DNA of 54,359 nucleotides from Branchiostoma floridae (taxonomy: Eukaryota; Chordata; Leptocardii; Amphioxiformes; Branchiostomatidae), in assembly GCF_000003815.2 (NCBI RefSeq), contig NW_023365756.1, forward strand, positions 106,335 to 160,693, read 5' to 3'. The translations under genes and the position numbers were made by a program. Under the pieces are notes generated by a model, which did no database searches, was not told where the DNA came from, and saw only the letters and a list, made by a program, of their open reading frames with translations. Shown here piece by piece: positions 1 through 12,100 of the stretch. The first letter of the stretch is position 1. Every line of letters begins with the position of its first letter.

Positions 1-1095
1 AGTTACAAAGGTCACATGTTGTAATGGTCCTTTAATTGAGCTGAGCATGTTTCCCAATTTATTATGCAAATTAGCTTCCACTCTGCATAGTTCTTCATAA
101 TTAATATGTAATTATATTAAGCATCACGTAACCTATCCACATACCAAAAACCATAACAATCCGCCAACCCCTTCTTTAGTTATTCCCTTTAGAAGTCTGA
201 CACCTGTCCTGCAGTTCCAAAATAAGCCGCTAGGGGGCCTAAACCTATACCACTTACTTACAGCATCAAGAGCTGTCTACCACTTAAGATTCATAGCCGC
301 AGCATGTCCAGAACTCGAGATATCAAACCAAGAAGTTTCGCTGCAGTACCGTAACAGGCCACTAGAAGGCCAAAAATCTTATCGCTTCCAGGTCTCAACA
401 AGACCTACCCACGTACCGAATATCAATACAATTCATCCAGGCGTTCTTGAGCTATGGTGGTCTTCTACAACCGGCACACACATACAAACGCTACCCAAAA
501 TATAACTTTCTTGGCGAAGGTAACCATCACATCGCTATCTCACAACCCCCACATGTTTTAAGCTCAAACAATGCTTGTTTCACACATCAGTTTGTACTTT
601 TGAAAACAGAAAGATATTAAGGGTGAAGAAGGCCACCAAACTTTCCAAACTCCTGGACACATAAACCACGAACGAACCCGGAAGTGATTTCCACGACTCA
701 CAGGTTATTTTCCGAGAAACATATCTCCACAATCTTTTACCCCCTGTTTCAAATGTTTACATTTCCATGACCACCATACTACATACTACAATTCGGGTAC
801 GTCTGAAGTCCTAGGCTTTTCTCAATTTTGCACGGCTATCAATCAAAAATTGCCTTGCGCGAATACGGAAAACACTGCTGAGCACGTACGTGCCCTGGGC
901 GACTGGAAAGCTTACCCGCGGAGGTAATGGTACAGTCCGGCATGATGCAACTTACCCGTGGAGGTAATGGTACAGTCCGGCATGATGCAACTACGCATGC
1001 GCGGACTTTTTACATTCCTGACATTCCTATACAGTTTTTAGAATACTTTGGAAACGGTTCCACACTATACTATTAAGCTCGCCCATCAGGCGTCG
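1..1095. other. no gene seen; short 40-bp tandem duplication
   Basis: I see no convincing exon on either strand here. The stretch lies just outside the left arm of the large inverted duplication and does not match the sequence beyond the right arm (after 12343). A 40-bp unit starting CTTACCCG is repeated twice in tandem at 911-950 and 951-990 with one visible base difference. Confidence 0.6.
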
Positions 1096-1540
1096 CTAAA
1101 AACAGCACCAAAACGTCAACCTTGTGATTGTCATATTGCAAAGTGGTAGGACCAGTCTTCGTTTTCAAGGCCGATACATGAGATGATCTATGATTGCGGT
1201 CAAAGGTTATCCTGCGAGAACTAATTGTACTATCTATGGATACTATGGATATCTATGGATAATTGGAAAATCTAAGCTGTCATTTCTAAGGTGTCAATTT
1301 GATAGAAGCTAAGCATACCTAACACATGTACTCAGGCCAGCAGAACTCAAGAGGCTGATAGATTGTGGGTAGGTCTTGGCTTGGCAAGACAAAATTCGGG
1401 GTCTATGTGCGGACGTAGGTAGTGGATGCTACCCCAAACGTTTTACCTTTTACAAATCTATCCTGTTGCTTGACTGCTTTCTTGCATATCTTATCACATG
1501 TCGAAGCCTCATTAACGCAACAAGTTGTTCAATTTGTCAT

Positions 1541-1709
1541 ACAGTAGAACTAGCTATAGTTGAATTGCCAGTATATTTTGTGCAATTATCCGGATGGTGC
1601 AACAAAGCGAAGTTTTTCAGCTTGGCCGCATCACTTCGGGACTTTCGGATTCCGTGCAATTAACAGAAGTGTGCAGTTATCTGCTATGCATTTAACTGGC
1701 TTCTACTGT
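1541..1709 (-). mobile_element. foldback MITE, CAGTAGAAGCC family (left-arm copy)
   Basis: The ends read ACAGTAGAA at the left and GGCTTCTACTGT at the right. Inside are the family's recurring phrases (TTAATTGCA, CGGATAATTGCA and their complements). It is the inverted-arm partner of the copy at 11751-11922. Related copies lie at 20180-20338, 41223-41399 and 41558-41652. The termini and interior recall pogo/Tigger-type non-autonomous elements, but that assignment is inference. Confidence 0.6.
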
Positions 1710-1827
1710 GCTCCCATGTTTTCAGAAATGTCTCTGAACATGGACTGAGTACGCTATGCTACATTATCGTCTCCGAGGACAAATACTGTTTGTTGTAGAT
1801 GTAATGAATGATGTATAAGCTATGTAC

Positions 1828-3920
1828 CTTCAAATGTGGCTGCAGAAATGTTGGTCAAAGAGTTGGCGTAAAGACTTAGATAGACAAGGTTCCCAAGATT
1901 GGCGAATGAACCATCTTCGAGTCCCTCATTGGTAATATCGTTGCGCTGTTTATGAGTTGCAAGAGGTAATAGTCCATTAGCAAATTTGCTTTTAACTGAT
2001 AGATAATTTGTAACAAACTATATATGAAATAATTCAGGCTGTGAAACACATTGTTTTTTCTCTGTATGTGATGGTCTGTGACATGCAAAAAAGTTTCAGA
2101 GCAACAAAGTTTCACAGAATAATAAGAAAAATAATTTGTTCGACTTACGAATAGCGTCAAAAACGTCAGTTTTGTGAGCCTGGCAAAATCATCCTTCCTG
2201 ATGGTGGTGAGGCGATTGCCAGCGAGGTACAGCACCTTTAAGAGACCAGAGTACGGTAAGTATATGCATGTAAATAACCACTTTATCCTATAGCTATACT
2301 GTTTCCTTTTCTTTTCCAACCTCATCAATCATGATTAACGTTAACGTTATAATGACATTACCCAAAAGCAAATATTTGACTAAACTAACTCAAATTTCGA
2401 TGAGGTTAAACACAGTCAACTCATTAACTGGGGGGGGGGGGGGTAGCTGCAGGGCAAACGTTCTGTATAATCATATACAAATGTTGAGGAGTTTAATCAT
2501 ACGCAAATGTTGAATGCTCACCTCCAGACCTGTGTTGTCTGTTCTATCTTCAGGAGCAAGACCTACAAAAGTTGCCGCTGAGATGTCCAGCAGCTTATTG
2601 TCCCACAAGGACAATGAGTTTAGTTTGACCAGATCTCGAAACGCGCCGTCCTCAACAGAGCTGATGTTATTTGTACTAAGAGACAGAGCAGTAAGATTCA
2701 ACAACCCAGAGAATGTTAACTGGGTGATTGTGGAGATGCTGTTAGATGTCAGGTCCAGAAACTCCAGCGATCCGGCACTATTGAAGGCCATATCTGGCAG
2801 ATTCTGTATCTTGTTATTACTCAAAGTTAGACGGGTTAAGGAGGACATACCAAAGAATGTCGCGTTGGTCAGTTTAAGGATTTGGTTGGAATTCAGATAC
2901 AGGACACGTAACTTCTTGAGACGACCAAAGCTCCCATCCTCTATTTTCGAGATGTTGTTAGACGACAGGTTGAGCTCCGTAAGCAGCGGGATCCCTGTGA
3001 ACGTGCCGATCGATATAGACGTGAGTTTGTTTCTCTGTAAGTCCAGCATCTCCAAACTACTTGGACCAGACAAACCTCCAAACGCTTCTATCGTTTCGAT
3101 GTTGTTACGATTCAGATACAGTTTCACGAGTTGGGATAGTCCATCGAAAGCAGAATTGGAGACATCAATGATCTTATTGCCTCCAAGACGAAGTATCTGG
3201 ATATTTGGTCGCAATCGGAAAGAAGTCGGTGTCAGTTCAGTGATGAAGTTATCTTCCAGGTTCAGTTCCAGCAGGTTTGGAAAGGCTGGAGTTGGATTAA
3301 CTCTTGTCATCAGATTGTCGTTCATCAATAAGATTTTTGTTGACGACGGTATGAGTAGATCTGTTGGGAACGCTGGACGAGCTCCGTGGCTGCAGTCCAT
3401 GGTGGTACCTTGGATTCAATTCAATGGCACATTTAATATATTCAGCATGACAGATTATGATTGGATTTACACACGTGTTTTGGAGTCGACTCCAGGTCGC
3501 TTAACCGGCTCGGATACGACTCAAAAAGCGCATGTAAATCCGACAAGTTCCATCACAATACTGCATATACTATTATGCTAATTGCTTAAGACATTTACCC
3601 AGAGTTCAAGTAAAAGCGTTAGGAAACCAAAGTGTACTTTAAGAAATTTGAAGGGTGACAGTAAAACATCCCCAAAGTTTACAAACAACTACGTTCAGAG
3701 ATAGTAGAGGACAACGCTGACAAAATTAGTTTTGTTAGTTTTAATCTACAAAGATTTGTTTAGCCAGACACGTATCAAGAATGTCATCTAGTAGTTTCAT
3801 ATGCAATGTACCTTCACATCGGCATTGAGGTGCACAGGACTGGGCAGACACTACACTGATGAGAACTGCGAGCACGTGCGCACATTGCATCAGACAAAAC
3901 GCCAACCTGCACGCCATCAT
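1828..3920 (-). CDS. truncated inverted paralogue of the LRR receptor (exons 1-4 only)
   Basis: Four exons on the minus strand: 3920-3812 (signal peptide and start of LRRNT), 3408-2522 (about 11 LRRs), 2235-2149 and 1945-1828. Donors and acceptors are consensus and phases match the plus-strand gene (1, 0, 0, then 1). All four are open, and exon 2 is complete here although gapped in the other copy. The start is the ATGATG at 3920-3915, which gives a hydrophobic leader ending at VSAQ. No counterpart of exons 5-11 (last LRRs, LRRCT, FN3, membrane helix, tail) is visible between 1827 and 1. If exon 4 is not spliced onward, the frame reads EGT and stops, predicting a secreted LRR fragment. It could be a decaying partial duplicate, a secreted decoy-like protein, or a misplaced haplotype contig. 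Confidence 0.72.
2431..2443. repeat. poly-G tract (intron 2 of left copy)
   Basis: A run of about 13 G residues. Similar G runs occur at about 4924-4936 (after a short GT repeat) and 8829-8842. Confidence 0.9.
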
Positions 3921-3977
3921 ATCCAGCTGTTGACAAAAAAAGATATTGGATACAAACTTGAATATATTTCATACAGG

Positions 3978-3987
3978 CCATATATGC
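3978..3987 (-). promoter_or_regulatory. altered TATA-like box of left LRR copy
   Basis: The minus strand reads GCATATATGG about 60 nt upstream of the first ATG. The right copy has GTATATAAGG at the same distance from its ATG. The left version has lost the TATAAG core, which may lower its expression. This rests on motif comparison alone. Confidence 0.4.
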
Positions 3988-4379
3988 AACAAGGCGGTGT
4001 GAATCAACACGAATAGTTTATGGTTGGCGTACTTTTTAGATTATAGGAATAGCGTTAATACAGATAGCTTGTGATTTAAAATAGTGGTTATGTCTGGCCC
4101 CCTAGCAGTACCTTTGGAACAGCAGGGGTACTATTGTAAAACGAAGGAAACGGGACATTTAATATGTTTTTAGTATTTAGGAAACATAGACAGAGGTGTA
4201 CATAAGGCCATAGAAAGTAAATTTTATGGTAAAATTGCAAGTAAATTTGATATCAACCAATGTAAGCCTAATTTCAGAAAAAAAAAACAATAATTTCTTT
4301 TCTTCTTCGGAGATATTTTGATAGACCAAAATCCGTAAATAGGTTGTGTTGTAACACAATAATGAAATGTAGAATTGAC

Positions 4380-4703
4380 ACTAGAATGATAGTCTTGATT
4401 GTAGTTGCAGGAGTGAAACATGCTGACACCAATATGGAAGGCATGTGTGTAGTTGCCAACATGGTTAGTGATACCAGTCTACCACACTAGTGTCACTTTT
4501 ACTGCACCTTTTAGATACACGAATAAATGTTTGTGATGTCATACTTTGTCATTTGAATTCTTGTTATAACATTTATGGTGTTTCTTTTGGAAAAACAAAA
4601 ATTGTCATCTTGTTTTTTATCCATTTTGTTTGCCCTATCTCATTATTTTTGCAGTCTGTAAAAGATGTCATGCATGCAGTTTACTTGCTGTGGCCTAATG
4701 AAT
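4380..4703 (+). repeat. dispersed repeat, copy 1
   Basis: This stretch aligns as a diverged direct copy with about 31165-31504. Shared phrases in the same order include GAAGTGAAAC/GAGTGAAACA, CACCAATATG, AGTGATACCA, CACACTAGT and TTTACTTGCTGTGGCCT. I see no coding sequence or clear termini, so it is an unclassified interspersed repeat. Confidence 0.6.
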
Positions 4704-5934
4704 TGCAAATTGACCTTTCCCCGGCCTTCTCCAGACCTTAGTTGTGGTGCCTGTGGGTTTAGACCTGGGCAAGGTCATTTGAGTTTTGGAGTCGGTCGGC
4801 GTGATTGTCCGCTAGTCTTTGAAATTATTTTTATAGCTACGAACCATTAAGAGTCAGAACAGGATTAATCCCACGCTACTCCCTACCAAAAACTGACCTT
4901 GATGTGTGAGTGTGTGTGTGTGTGGGGGGGGGGGGGTAGGAGTAAGTCATATTTATGACAGGGGCTTAGAACAGAAAACCTTCCATGGTTTAAATATGAA
5001 ACTATAGCTGTCACTAGGTATACGTGATATGGGCGACAGTAGTCTAGAATTCAACGAAAAATACTTAATAAACCCTTCTCTTGCGTTCGTAATGCCATAT
5101 GACCCTTCACAATCTTAAATTACATTCAACATCAAATATACAAGACAAATATCAAGTTCCTAGAACCTGTTTGACCTTGAAGACCAGTACTCACAACACT
5201 ATTATACGTCTTACCTGGCACTGTCTCCAACTTCTGTATTACACAGGTTACATACGACAGATCACACGAGTTGTACAAGATACAAGTTTTTAGGAGTCAT
5301 TTCCTGAATTAGTCTGGTCAAGCGGACAAAGTTGTTTGGCAAGTTCTGATGCAAACAATGCCCCCCTCCCACTTTTTAATCCAAGTTGTGTATACGTAGT
5401 GCACTTTTGGAAATGTGTGGAAAGGATCGGTTATCTGCAAAATTATTCTTTCTTGTATTACTTCATATCATGACACTGTTGAAAGTTGAATATACCGGAT
5501 ACTAAAAGACTCTCATACGGCACTGTAGTATGCGAATCAGAAGCGCCTCCCAGCTAAACACATCGGCGTTGCACCAACTATAGCAGTCACTAGGTATACA
5601 GTATATGATATGGGCAATACCAACCTAGAATTAAACGAAAAAAATACTTAATAAACCCGTCTCTTGTGTTCGTAATGGTCATCTGACCCTTCACAATCTT
5701 AAATTACATTCAGCATGAAAGATACAACATTTCCTGAATTAGTCCAATCAAGGGGACAAAGTTGTTTGGCAAGTTCTGATGCAACCAATGCCCCCCTCCC
5801 ACCTTCTAATACAAGCTGTGTATACGTAGTGCACTTCAATTAAATGTGATTATTTTCCTTTTAGAAGTATGACATGTGGAAAAGAAAAGTTATCTGTAGA
5901 ATTATTATTCATTTATTTATTTACGGCCTACAAA

Positions 5935-6842
5935 ACATGTCTGGAAAATGCATAACAACCGACGGAGGCTGAATGGATATGTACCGTATTCATTTTGATT
6001 GATGAATGGCCTTGCAACTCCGACGTACGTAGCTAGGAGGCGCACTCTAAAGTTTGAGAGTCTCAATTGGTTAATCTTAGTATCTCGTATATTCAACTTT
6101 CAACCGTGTCATGATATGAAGTAATACAAAACATTTGCAGATAACCTGCCCTTTTCTCATGGGATAGTATTTCTAAAAAGAAAATTACCAAATTGTCATT
6201 CAATTGAAGTGCATTACGCAGCTTGTATTATATAGAAGATGGGAGGGGAGCTGGATCTATTCAATAGTGCCATTGTTTGCATCAGAACTTGCCAAACAAC
6301 TTTGTCCTCTTGACCAGACTAATTCAGGAAATGACCCCTGAAGACAAAAACTTGTGTCTTGTGTAATTCTTGTGATCTGTCGTATGTAACATGTCTGGAA
6401 AATGCATAACAACCGACGGAGGCTGAATGGATATGTACCGTATTCATTTTGATTGATGAATGGCCTTGCAACTCCGACGTACGTAGCTAGGAGGCGCACT
6501 CTAAAGTTTGAGAGTCTCAATTGGTTAATCTTAGTATCTCGTATATTCAACTTTCAACCGTGTCATGATATGAAGTAATACAAAACATTTGCAGATAACC
6601 TGCCCTTTTCTCATGGGATAGTATTTCTAAAAAGAAAATTACCAAATTGTCATTCAATTGAAGTGCATTACGCAGCTTGTATTATATAGAAGATGGGAGG
6701 GGAGCTGGATCTATTCAATAGTGCCATTGTTTGCATCAGAACTTGCCAAACAACTTTGTCCTCTTGACCAGACTAATTCAGGAAATGACCCCTGAAGACA
6801 AAAACTTGTGTCTTGTGTAATTCTTGTGATCTGTCGTATGTA
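5935..6842 (+). repeat. 454-bp tandem duplication, two copies identical by eye
   Basis: The unit starting ACATGTCTGG at 5935 is followed at 6389 by an apparently identical second copy (period 454). Identity by eye contrasts with the visible divergence of every other copy in this nest, so it is either very recent or an assembly duplication. Confidence 0.85.
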
Positions 6843-7665
6843 ACTCGTGTGATACAGAAGACATTGTCAGGTAATGCGTATAATATTATTGCAAGTACGT
6901 TTTATGGTCCTCAAGGTAACACATATTCATGGCCTATTTGTGTTGTATCTTGGGGCGTTGAATATGATTTAAGATTTGGGAGCTCATATGGCCACAGGAG
7001 TAGCATTTATCAAAAGTGTTTAAGTATGTTTTCGTTTTATTCATTCTACAGCTAGCCTGGTGTTGTAAACAGCATGTACTATTTTATGACATGAGATATG
7101 CACAAAAAATATCCAGACAATGCATAACAACCGACGGAGGCTGAATGGATATGTACCGGTGTATTCATTTTAATTAAACAATGCGGTGCAACTCCGATGT
7201 GCTTAGCTAGGTGACGCTTTAGATTCACATACTACAATTGATAAATCTTAGTATCTCGTATATTCAGCTTTCCACCGTGTCATGATATGAAGTAATATAA
7301 TACTTTTACAGATAGCCTCTCCTTTCCTCATGGGATATTTCTAAAAAGGAAAATTACCAAATTGTCATTTAATTGAAGTGCACTACACAGCTTGGATAAA
7401 AAGATGGGAGGGGGGGCTCAATCTGTTTATTAGTGTCACTGTTTGCATCAGAACTTGCCAAACAACTTTGTCCGCTTAACTGGACTAATTCAGGAAATGA
7501 TTCCCGAAGACAAAAGACTTGTGTCTTGTGTAATTCTTGTGACCTGTCGTATGTAACTCGTGTGATACAGAAGTTGGAGACAGTGCAACGTAGAGGGTAT
7601 AATACCACTGTGAGTACGCCTTATGGCCTTCATATAAGACAGATTTAAGGCCGGCTATTTGTGTT

Positions 7666-7765
7666 NNNNNNNNNNNNNNNNNNNNNNNNNNNNNNNNNNN
7701 NNNNNNNNNNNNNNNNNNNNNNNNNNNNNNNNNNNNNNNNNNNNNNNNNNNNNNNNNNNNNNNNN
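7666..7765. other. assembly gap (100 N)
   Basis: Exactly 100 N, a conventional placeholder for a gap of unknown size. The flanks at 7609-7665 and 7766-7822 are near-copies of each other: both contain GAGTACGCCTTATGG and GGCCGGCTATTTGTGTT. Confidence 0.98.
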
Positions 7766-7822
7766 TGAGTACGCCTTATGGTCTCATATAGAACAGATTA
7801 GGCCGGCTATTTGTGTTATAAA

Positions 7823-9054
7823 CTTGGGTGTTGAATGTAATAAGATTTAATAAGATTGTGAAGGGTCAGACGGCTCCAGGATAAGTGTTTGAGTATGCTT
7901 TTGTTTTATATATTCTAGTCGGGTGTGTACACATCATGTACTCTATTATAATAACTGTAGTTTGCAAATCCATGAAAGATTTGGGTTTACTCTTGTCAAG
8001 TGGAAGCCCCTGTCACATGTTACCCCACGATTGACCTTAAACAACCCCAATTCATCACGTCTAGCTCCAATTGGCTCCATAGCTGTGAAGAATATGGATA
8101 TAAAGATTAATTTTAAAGATTAGTAGGCAATTTCGCCGACGAACAAAAACACACAGATTACCTTGCTCAGTTCTAAAACCCAAAGGCACCCCAACCATGG
8201 TATGGAAAAGCTCGGGGGCAAATTAAACTAGCTATGTGTGACAGACACTCAAAATGTTTACGTTTGGTTTACGGTTGATACCACATTGTGAACACCACAG
8301 TAACAAGAGTTCGGAGACCTATTGTCTCCACCAAATATTCTGACTATACAAATGACTTACACATCTACATTGGTTATGTACACATTTAACCAACTTATAC
8401 AGGCCAAATCATTTACTGTACCACTTATTAGAAATAGACTCATTTGTAAGGTATCAAATAATGTTCCATTTGCCACAGTCAACATATGAAACATGTATTT
8501 GAGTCCCATAATGGAAAATACTGCAAGTATAGATCTTCCTCATTAAATATGCAGATTTATTTAGATTGAGAATCAAATTCCACTTCATTACATGTATGCA
8601 CATCTGTCTATGCTACCTGCATACTAAATATCATGAATATCGTCGTTTGCCTAGCTATGGTCGTTGTCAGAGTGTGACAAAAATATCCCTGCAGTGCCAG
8701 AGCAAGCTGCTAGTGGGCCCAAACAAGATCCCTTCCTTCCATAAGCTATCTGTCACGTACACCATAGCACGTCCTGGTCAAAAGATAAAATGAACGGAAG
8801 TTGTGCTGCAGTACCAAGGTCAACACCCGGGGGGGGGGGGGGCAAACATTGACCTTAACCTTTATCTTCCAAACATCTATCTACATAATAAATACGATCG
8901 TGTGAGTACCCAGACGTCCGGGGAATAAAGCAATCAGTCGAGTAATCTTGTTATTCAGTGACTTAACAAGCTAATGAAACTATTCATACAATTCCTATTC
9001 TGTTTTGATGATTAAGCCATTGCATGTAATAGTGTAATGAATAAAATACACAGA
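7823..9054. other. intergenic, no gene seen
   Basis: This is the right half of the spacer between the palindrome arms. I find no supported exon. A G run lies at 8829-8842. No clear inverted partner of this stretch is visible in the left half of the spacer. Confidence 0.55.
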
Positions 9055-9091
9055 CCATTAGCTATTAGTGTTCATTTATACCGTCTTGTTG

Positions 9092-9098
9092 TATATAA
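9092..9098 (+). promoter_or_regulatory. TATA box candidate of LRR receptor gene
   Basis: TATATAA lies 60 nt upstream of the first ATG at 9152, which would place a transcription start about 30 nt further on and give a very short leader. Confidence 0.5.
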
Positions 9099-9151
9099 GG
9101 GCTGTATGACAAATATATTTGTATCCAATATCTTATTGTCAACAGCTGGAT

Positions 9152-12100
9152 ATGATGGCGTGCAGGTTGAAGTTTTGTCTGATGCAATGTGCGCACGTGC
9201 TTGCAGTCGTCATCAGTGTGGTGTCTGCCCAGTCCTGTCTAACTCAATGCCGATGTGAAGGTATATTGCATAATACAAAGAAACTACCAGTTGATATTCC
9301 TAATACAAATCTGCGTTAAGATTGCAATATGAACTGATTTCGTTTGTTAGTGTCTGTTTTGTTCCAAGTTGGCATTTCAATGCCTTCTCTAAACGTAGTA
9401 GTATGCCAAATTTGGGGGATGTTTTAATGTCATCCTCCGTCTACAGGTAGGTTTCCTAACGTTTCTAGTCGAAATCTGTATAGATTTCTTTACCAATTAG
9501 CATAATATGCAGTATTGTGATGACATTTATCGGGTTTACATGCGCTTTTTCAGTCGAATCTGAGCCGACTCAGCGACTTAGAGTCTGTCATACTGAATAT
9601 ATTACATGTGCAATTTAATTGAATCCAAGGTACCACCATGGACTGCAGCCACGGATCTAGGCAAGGGTTCCCAAGAGATCTATTCATACCGTCTTCAACA
9701 GAAATCGTCGTGATGAGCGACAATCTGATGACAAGAGTTCCAACATCTCCCGCCATTCCAAACCTGCTGGAACTGAACCTGGAAGATAACTTCATCACTG
9801 AACTTACACCGACTTCTTTCCAATTGTGGCCAAAGCTCCAGATCCTTCGTCTTGGAGGCAATAAGATCATTGATGTCTCCAATTCTGCTTTCGATGGACT
9901 ATCCCAACTGGTGAAACTGTATCTGAATCATAACAACATCGAAACGATAGAAGCGTTTGGAAGTTTGTCTGGTCCAAGTAGTTTGGAGATGCTGGACTTA
10001 CAGAGAAACAAACTCACGTCTATATCGATCGGCACGTTCACAGGGATCCCGCTGCTTACGGAGCTCAACCTGTCGTCTAACAACATCTCAAAGATAGAAG
10101 ATGGAAGCTTTGCTCGTCTCAAGAAGTTACGTGTCCTGTATCTGCATTCCAACAAAATCCTTCAGCTGACCAACGCGACATTCTTTGGTATGTCCTCCTT
10201 AACCCGTCTAACTTTGATTAACAACAAGATACAGAATCTGCCAGATTTGGCCTTCAATAGTGCCGGATCGCTGGAGTATCTGGACCTGACATCTAACAGC
10301 ATCTCCACAATCACTCAGGCAGCATTCTCTGGCTTGTTGAATCTTACTGCTCTGTCTCTTACCAAAAATAATATCAGCTCTATTGAGGATGCGCGTTTNN
10401 NNNNNNNNNNNNNNNNNNNNNNNNNNNNNNNNNNNNNNNNNNNNNNNNNNNNNNNNNNNNNNNNNNNNNNNNNNNNNNNNNNNNNNNNNNNNNNNNNNCG
10501 TTTCTAGTTGACAAAATCTTACCACATCGAATAGCTGTCAGTTTTGTCAAAATTTGTGTTTTCTCTCAGTGTGATTGAAATATTACCGTTATTCATGACT
10601 TACCTCCACTGAGGGCGAATAAGAAGCAAAAGATTAATATTCCATAGTTATATAGGATAAAGTGGTTGTTTACATGCAAAATGTACTGTGGTCTCTTAAA
10701 GGATCTGAATCTCGCAGACAATCACCTCACCACCATCAGGAAGGATGATTTTGCCAGGCTCACAAAACTGACGTTTTTGACGCTTTGGGTAAGTCGAACA
10801 TATTACAAATACTTTTATCCATGTAAAACAATGATAAAGCACACATTGCTATGACGTATAACTAAAATACAACACGATGCATTCCGTATCACCCGAGGTA
10901 CCAACCTCACCGCGGGTCTGTTCGTCCGAAGCCCGAAGGGTGATCCAACCCGCGGGAGGGCTGGGACCGAGGGTAATGCGTGATAGACGGTGTTATTATG
11001 TCGTACTCTCCCGTAACAAAAACATTGCTAACATCCGAAATCGGTATTCAAATGTTTGACAGCGACGCACCCGAATCGCGTTCGAACTATTCCATGGAAG
11101 CACCATTAGAACGCTATCACGGCCCAGATACGACATAACTAAATAAAATAGTAGTCATATTTCTGATTTCAAGAAGTGTAGTATTTTCTCAGCTCAGTTG
11201 TTTTTGCTATGGTTAAGTGTTGTGAATATAGTTTACAATGCCCCCCTGTGGTTGTTAAAACATTGACACACATAGCAAGGCTTTTCTCGTTGTTAAGGCA
11301 CGTTAGTGCCAACTATGAATTACAAGCGTTGTAAAGAGGCTTTGTTAATATTCTATATGGAAGTTGACCTTTATTCATATATCTACCTCTATACTGAATT
11401 AATATCTATTCATCACGCACAACTATTACCAACTTTTGCCGTATACGAATTGTAAAGACTATATGAAATATTCAATGCAAAATATGCTAATAAACTATTA
11501 CCTTTTGCAACTCATAAACAGCGCAACAATATTACAAGTGAGGGACTCGAAGACGGTTCATTCGCCAATCTTGGGAACCTTGTCTATCTAAGTCTTTACG
11601 CCAACCCTCTGACCAACATTTCTGCAGCCACATTTGAAGGTACATAGCTTATACATCATTCATTACATCTACAACAAACAGTATTTGTCCTCAAAGACGA
11701 TGATGTAGCAAATCATATTCAGTTCATGCTCAGAGTCATTTATGAAAATGACAGTAGAAGCCAGTTAATTGCATAATGGATAACTGCACACTTTTGTTAA
11801 ATACACGAAATCAAAGTCCCGAAGTGATGCGGTCAACCTGAATAACTTCGCTTTGTTGCACCATTCGGATAATTGCAGAAACTTTACTGGCAAATGGGGA
11901 GTGCAATTAAACAGCTTCTACTTTATCACAAATTGAACAACTTGATGAATTGATGAGTGTTAGACATCCATGTGAAAAGATACGCAAGAAAGCAGTCAAG
12001 CAACAGGATAGATTTGTAAATGGTAAAACGTTTCATGTAGCATACCTACCTAAGTCCTCATATAGACCCTGAACTTTGTCTTGCCAAGTCAAGACCTACC

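Larger units (their letters stand above)
1096..4025 (-). repeat. left arm of ~11-kb inverted duplication
   Basis: Read on the minus strand, this stretch aligns through exons, introns and promoter with 9055-12343 on the plus strand. The outer edge lies near CAGCACCAAAACG at 1104, whose complement is at about 12330. The inner edge is the promoter region upstream of exon 1. Exon lengths are identical in both arms (109, 87 and 118 nt for exons 1, 3 and 4), while introns differ by insertions. The arm carries its own inverted copy of the CAGTAGAAGCC foldback element, so that element was inserted before the duplication. Confidence 0.85.
4980..7860. repeat. nest of direct and inverted transposon-like copies at the palindrome core
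   Basis: A repeat of several hundred bases occurs here in at least five partial copies. Inverted copies lie near 5000-5410 and 5580-5880, and forward copies near 5935-6388, 6389-6842 and 7105-7660. Markers include AACTTGCCAAACAACTTTGTCC with its complement, GACGGAGGCTGAATGGATAT, and CATCGGCGTTGCACC against GGTGCAACTCCGATG. Inverted partners pair around 6380-6480, close to the centre of the 11-kb inverted duplication. No transposase reading frame is visible, so these are probably non-autonomous elements. Confidence 0.7.

Noticed and set aside
2514-3581. 355-codon open frame on the plus strand
   Set aside because: It is antisense to LRR exon 2 (3408-2522), whose minus-strand frame has clear LRR periodicity, splice sites and an inverted paralogue.
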